Source of the DNA: Nitrospirae bacterium CG02_land_8_20_14_3_00_41_53
GTDB lineage: Bacteria; Nitrospirota; Thermodesulfovibrionia; Thermodesulfovibrionales; SM23-35
Length of the DNA: 42,660 nt
Direction of reading: 5' to 3'
Assembly (NCBI GenBank): GCA_002780895.1
Contig: PEUB01000063.1
Coordinates: 1 to 42,660, forward strand
The notes under the pieces were generated by a model, which worked only from the letters and a program-made list of their open reading frames with translations, was not told where the DNA came from and ran no database searches. The translations under genes and the position numbers were made by a program. This document shows positions 39,545 through 42,660 of this stretch, in pieces (the first letter of the stretch is position 1; each line of letters opens with the position of its first letter).

Positions 39545-40699
39545 ATGTTAAAAAATAGAACTGTCCAATTTCTATTTTCTAAATATCTTTTTATTTCCTT
39601 TCTCGTTACTACATTAATTATACCAGCTATTTCCCTTGCTGATGCTGACAGGATTTTTAAGGAAAACAGCAAGGCTGTAGTAGTTGTCATTGCTTACGAT
39701 AAGCAGGACAAGCCGATTAGTCAGGGAAGCGGGTTTATTGTGAGACCTGATGGGGCAATCGTGACGAATTATCATGTTATAAGCAATGCTGTAGATATAA
39801 AGGTAAAGGTAGGGGATAAGCTCTTAAAAGTTGAAGGACTGTTACATATAGACAAAGAAAACGATATTGTCATACTTAAAGCAAAAGGCAAAGACCTTTC
39901 AGTAATAAAGATTGGAGACATAGAGAAGGTAAGTGTTGGAGAGAAGGTTTATGTTATAAGCAGTCCTGAAGGGCTTGAGAATACAATATCTGATGGGGTA
40001 TTAAGCGGGATAAGAGAGCTTGACCCAAAGAGGAAAATCCTTCAGATAACAGCCCCTATATCAAAAGGTAGTAGCGGAGGACCTGTGTTTAACAAAAACG
40101 GTGAAGTTATAGGCATTGCAACATTCCTTATTGAAGAAGCCCAGAACCTCAACTTTGCAATACCCGTGAATCTTATAAAAGATAAGATTTCAGCCAGAAA
40201 GGTCGCTGCCTTAAAAGATGTAGATATTGAAGATTATAAAAAGATAGCAGCGTTTTGGTTAATGATTGGTCTTTCCTATGAGGCGGATAGTTTATTTAAA
40301 GAAGCAATAGAAGCCTATAAACAAGCCGTTAGGGTCAATCCTGATTTTACATACGCTCATGCATACGCTCATAATAGACTCGGTATAGCCTATTCCAAAT
40401 CAGGTATGTATAGAGAAGCAATGGAAGCTTTCAAGCAGGCAATAAGGATCGAGCCTGATTATGCAGAGGCTTACAATAATCTTGGTAAAACCTATGTCGA
40501 ATTAGGTATGTATAGAGAGGCTATTGAGGCATGTAAACAGGCAATAAGGATTAAACCTGGTTTTGCAATGGCTCATTATGGTCTTGGTCTTACCTATTTA
40601 CTCATTGACAACAGAGGACTTGCACTTGAGCAGTACAAGATTTTAAAAAGTCTTGACCCTAAACTGGCAGATCATTTGTTTAATTTTATTTATAAGTAA
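39545..40699 (+). CDS. Exported S1C serine protease with TPR repeats
   Basis: 384 residues: signal peptide (about 1-32, ending near SLADADR), a trypsin-like HtrA-type domain (about 35-215) and three or four TPR units (about 240-365). Catalytic triad His in VTNYHVIS (about 76), Asp in NDIVILKA (about 105) and Ser in SKGSSGGPVF (about 179). It lacks the PDZ domains of DegP, with TPRs in their place. A GlyGly-rich oxyanion motif is intact. A short YAHAYAH duplication lies before the first TPR. It lies 34 nt after the toxin gene. Role unknown; periplasmic quality control or defence are possible. Confidence 0.85.
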   Translation: MLKNRTVQFLFSKYLFISFLVTTLIIPAISLADADRIFKENSKAVVVVIAYDKQDKPISQGSGFIVRPDGAIVTNYHVISNAVDIKVKVGDKLLKVEGLLHIDKENDIVILKAKGKDLSVIKIGDIEKVSVGEKVYVISSPEGLENTISDGVLSGIRELDPKRKILQITAPISKGSSGGPVFNKNGEVIGIATFLIEEAQNLNFAIPVNLIKDKISARKVAALKDVDIEDYKKIAAFWLMIGLSYEADSLFKEAIEAYKQAVRVNPDFTYAHAYAHNRLGIAYSKSGMYREAMEAFKQAIRIEPDYAEAYNNLGKTYVELGMYREAIEACKQAIRIKPGFAMAHYGLGLTYLLIDNRGLALEQYKILKSLDPKLADHLFNFIYK

Positions 40700-40723
40700 T
40701 CTTACCCTCTTTAAGTTAGAAAG

Positions 40724-41251
40724 ATGGAAAAGATAAAAGTAGCCATAGATACCAATTGTATTATCGCTTTATTCAGGCCAAATGAAGACGTTCATAACCA
40801 AATGGTTCGTATTAAAGAAATACATCAGAAAGGTGAAATAGAATTTTATATTACTCTCAAAACAATGGATGAGATAGAGAAAGGAGTACCTATATATGGA
40901 AGTGGCCCACTGAATTACGCTAGGTCTTTGCCAGTTCTCCCAAATTGTCCTGTGGGCACTTGGAATGATCTGGTAGGGACGTGGAAGAGTTTGGATGGCA
41001 CGTGGGGAGAAGCGGCAAATAATGAAAAATTACAAGAGAGGATTCATCACTTAACCAAAAAGGGTGTAAAAATCCGTGATAGGCAGATTGTAATAGATAG
41101 TTATCTTGGTGGAATGCATGTTCTTCTAACTAATGACCAGGGTTTATGTGATGAAGGATCAGCAGGAAGATTACGAGAAGAATTGGGAATTCTTGTATTG
41201 TCGCCAGAAAAATTTATTTCCAAATTCCCTGAGATTATGTCGTATATATAG
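40724..41251 (+). CDS. PIN-like domain protein with tandem GTW heptapeptides
   Basis: A 175-residue protein with a PIN-type acidic pattern: D8 in VAIDTNCII, Glu in MDEIEKG, Asp in RDRQIVIDS and Asp in LLTNDQGL. PIN domains are mostly metal-dependent ribonucleases. Between the second and third acidic sites lie three tandem 7-residue units, VGTWNDL-VGTWKSL-DGTWGEA (residues about 77-97; 21-bp units at 40952-41014), not part of the fold. The next gene starts 12 nt downstream. It might be a toxin or a repair/defence nuclease; no antitoxin is evident upstream. Confidence 0.7.
   Translation: MEKIKVAIDTNCIIALFRPNEDVHNQMVRIKEIHQKGEIEFYITLKTMDEIEKGVPIYGSGPLNYARSLPVLPNCPVGTWNDLVGTWKSLDGTWGEAANNEKLQERIHHLTKKGVKIRDRQIVIDSYLGGMHVLLTNDQGLCDEGSAGRLREELGILVLSPEKFISKFPEIMSYI
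40952..41014. repeat. Three 21-bp tandem units in the PIN gene
   Basis: Units start at 40952, 40973 and 40994, each coding a GTW-containing heptapeptide; they are diverged copies rather than identical ones, so the expansion is not recent. Confidence 0.75.
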
Positions 41252-41263
41252 GAAAGTCTATAA

Positions 41264-41578
41264 ATGAATCAAATGTCATTAGAACAGCGATTCCATTTAG
41301 CAATGGTAGACATTTATAATCATGCAAGGTCAGAGTGTAATTACAACGCAACCTATTTTATACGCATGGTTAGTAATTATGGAGGAATTGATGCTGCTAA
41401 AAGACTACTTAGAAGTGGTGACCTTGTTCAGAGTGGGTTTATCGCTCTGTGGAAGCGTGGATGTTTATCACTCAGTATGGAAGCACTTGTCCTAAAACCA
41501 GAGTTTCGGCAACTTTTCACGAAAGAAGAGTTAATGATTGCAGAAAATAGGCTACGTGAGTATGGCTATGAGCCGTGA
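41264..41578 (+). CDS. Conserved small protein of unknown function
   Basis: A 104-residue helical protein whose pattern looks familiar from many accessory regions but to which I cannot put a name: YNATYFIRMVSNYGGIDAAK, LLRSGDLVQSGFIALWKRG, LSLSMEALVLKPEFRQLF and TKEELMIAENRLREYGY. It begins 12 nt after the PIN gene and is probably co-transcribed with it. It might be a partner of that protein; nothing further can be said. Confidence 0.75.
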   Translation: MNQMSLEQRFHLAMVDIYNHARSECNYNATYFIRMVSNYGGIDAAKRLLRSGDLVQSGFIALWKRGCLSLSMEALVLKPEFRQLFTKEELMIAENRLREYGYEP

Positions 41579-41644
41579 AATAATAGAAATCTTCAACAGT
41601 ATACAGTATAAAGCAGTAGCAATGGTTTTAAGAGGTAGATATAA

Positions 41645-42363
41645 ATGCCTAATTTAGATGATATCTCCTGGGCAGCAATAACATTTAAAAGGCAATTTTT
41701 AACTTACGACTTTGCTTATTTAGCTGTCTTGGGGAATAATGCCTTTTTGGAAAAGCTTAGATATCACCCTAAAGATTTAGATGTCAATGAAGTAAGGAGC
41801 CTTTTAGTATGGTTTCTCAATAAGTGGGGATGCAGGCTTCGCGATAATAATATTATAACTTCTAATTTAAAGAATTGTATCATAGTAAAGAATTGTATCA
41901 TAGAAATTTATCCTGAGCTTTCGGCCGTTCAGAAATATTCGATCTTTGATTTCAACTTTGAAGATGCTATTACCAAAGAAAAAATTGAAAATATTTTTAA
42001 GAAATTTTGGGATTATGGAAGCCAGATTACAAAAATTTTGAGCCTACTGCAACAAGCAAGACACTCCATATCATCAATCCTAATATTTTTATAATGTGGG
42101 ATGATGAGATAAAAGCACACTACGGCTTTTATATTGGTTCAGGGAGAGAGTATGTCCGATTTCTAATTGAGGTTAAAAGAATTGCTAAAGGGTTGGTTAA
42201 TGAATGCACGGAAAGGTTTGGTATTAATGACCATGCTTTATGGCTTTCTTAAAACTTAAATCTCAACCCTCCTTTTACTCTTGTTAAATTTATTGACGAG
42301 TTTAACTGGCTCGCTTACAAAAGAAACTTACTAAGACCTCCTGATTGGGTATACCCCTTTTAA
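41645..42363 (+). pseudogene. Decayed gene of unknown family (frameshift and nonsense codon)
   Basis: Three consecutive segments read as one protein of about 240 residues. Segment 1 (41645 to about 42020) ends EKIENIFKKFWDYG. A shift of one base then gives KPDYKNFEPTATSKTLHIIN and IMWDDEIKAHYGFY, up to an in-frame TAA at 42250-42252. The same frame continues past it (NLNLNPPFTLVKFIDEFNWL) to TAA at 42361. So one frameshift near 42018-42025 and one stop (GAA to TAA would fit) break it. An exact 18-bp tandem duplication lies at 41868-41903 (KNCIIV/KNCIIE). The family is unknown; AGAGGT precedes the ATG. Confidence 0.65.
41868..41903. repeat. 18-bp perfect tandem duplication
   Basis: TAAAGAATTGTATCATAG occurs at 41868-41885 and again at 41886-41903 without change, adding six residues in frame to the decayed gene. 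Being identical, it is recent. Confidence 0.9.
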
Positions 42364-42397
42364 GGCTCGAGAGAGTCCAACTTGAATTTTTACAACA

Positions 42398-42660
42398 TCA
42401 GATTTCAACCGAAGCAAGGAATTCTTCAGGAGTTAAAAGTGATTTCGTCATCAACATAGTCCTCCTTATTCCTTGTGATGAGGCAATCTGCCTCTACTTG
42501 AACAGCAGAGTAATACTGGACAGCATCTTCAAAATCCTTAAATCAGAAGTTAGTGACAGGTCTATTACTTTTTCATCAACGGAGGCATTGCAAAACAGAC
42601 TCCTAAGAAGGTTATCCAGATTCCCTATATTCCTAAACTCAAAGAAAACAATGTCAGGAC
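42398..42660 (-). pseudogene. PIN-domain toxin (PIN_3/VapC-like) remnant, two frameshifts, partial
   Basis: Runs off the right edge on the minus strand. Pieces in three frames join as DIVFFEFRNIGNL...VDEKVIDLSLTSD, FKDFEDAVQYYSAVQVEAD with CLITRNKEDYVDDEITF, and LTPEEFLASVEI, with stop at 42398. DFEDAVQYYSA and TRNKEDY are diagnostic of PIN toxins of the PIN_3 type. Breaks lie at 42540-42542 and 42435-42438, each explained by one missing T in a T run (minus strand). Its start and any antitoxin lie beyond the window. Confidence 0.65.

Larger units (their letters stand above)
38605..42660. mobile_element. Left end of a tRNA-Leu-integrated genomic island (right end not in window)
   Basis: Starts at the displaced tRNA fragment. 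Its content is typical accessory cargo: a toxin-antitoxin pair, PIN proteins, unknown proteins and decayed genes. The fragment's orientation places the element to its right; the intact tRNA-Leu and the integrase are expected beyond 42660. No integrase is seen here, so the extent is inferred. Confidence 0.55.

Overview
The window looks like a chromosomal segment of a Gram-negative, AT-rich, anaerobic-type bacterium. The mix of Lol lipoprotein export, a TonB system, a bacterial fabG-acpP-fabF-rnc cluster, a homocitrate-synthase-like enzyme beside isocitrate dehydrogenase, and a MoeA fused to a periplasmic-binding-like domain suggests Nitrospirota (Thermodesulfovibrionia-like) or a related deep lineage. 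This placement is an inference from gene content; no rRNA is present.

Region 1 (1-2450, minus strand) is a TonB energy-transduction operon: small His-rich protein, CooT-like nickel protein, TonB, ExbB, ExbD, then the start of an exported protein running off the left edge. Its promoter overlaps a palindromic operator-like site, and hairpins lie in both leaders, so it reads as a nickel-linked outer-membrane uptake module. Region 2 (2460-12600) holds lysS-lolC-lolD, a radical SAM protein, a YfcE-type phosphodiesterase, MarC, a PF04020 membrane protein, a coiled-coil miniprotein, and the fatty-acid cluster fabG-acpP-fabF-rnc. Region 3 (12900-18100) has a Re-citrate/homocitrate synthase-like gene coupled to isocitrate dehydrogenase, a CorC/CNNM transporter, malate dehydrogenase (frameshifted) and ndk, which together look like an oxidative TCA half. 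Region 4 (18150-38600) contains clpC, a TlpA thioredoxin, DUF4416, a GAF-GGDEF-HD-GYP c-di-GMP enzyme, proB, scpB, a LysM-NlpC/P60 hydrolase, MoeA-PBP, a response regulator, a PAS/GAF histidine kinase, glgA, galT, an MBL-fold hydrolase, a second fabF, a RodZ-like protein and a DEDD nuclease.

Region 5 (38605-42660) begins with a 56-nt displaced 3' fragment of tRNA-Leu(UAG), the mark of tyrosine-recombinase integration. It is followed by direct repeats, a RelB/YafQ-type toxin-antitoxin pair, an S1C protease-TPR protein, a PIN protein with tandem heptapeptides, a conserved small protein and two decayed genes. This is probably one end of an integrated island whose other end lies beyond the window.

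The backbone carries many small repeats: heptanucleotide arrays kept in frame inside moeA and fabF2, two MITE-like elements with 16- and 31-bp terminal inverted repeats, palindromes inside lolD, several G/C-rich palindromes and CATTCC-type inverted repeats. Several genes lack a Shine-Dalgarno sequence and have a -10 box close to the start codon, which suggests leaderless or near-leaderless transcripts.
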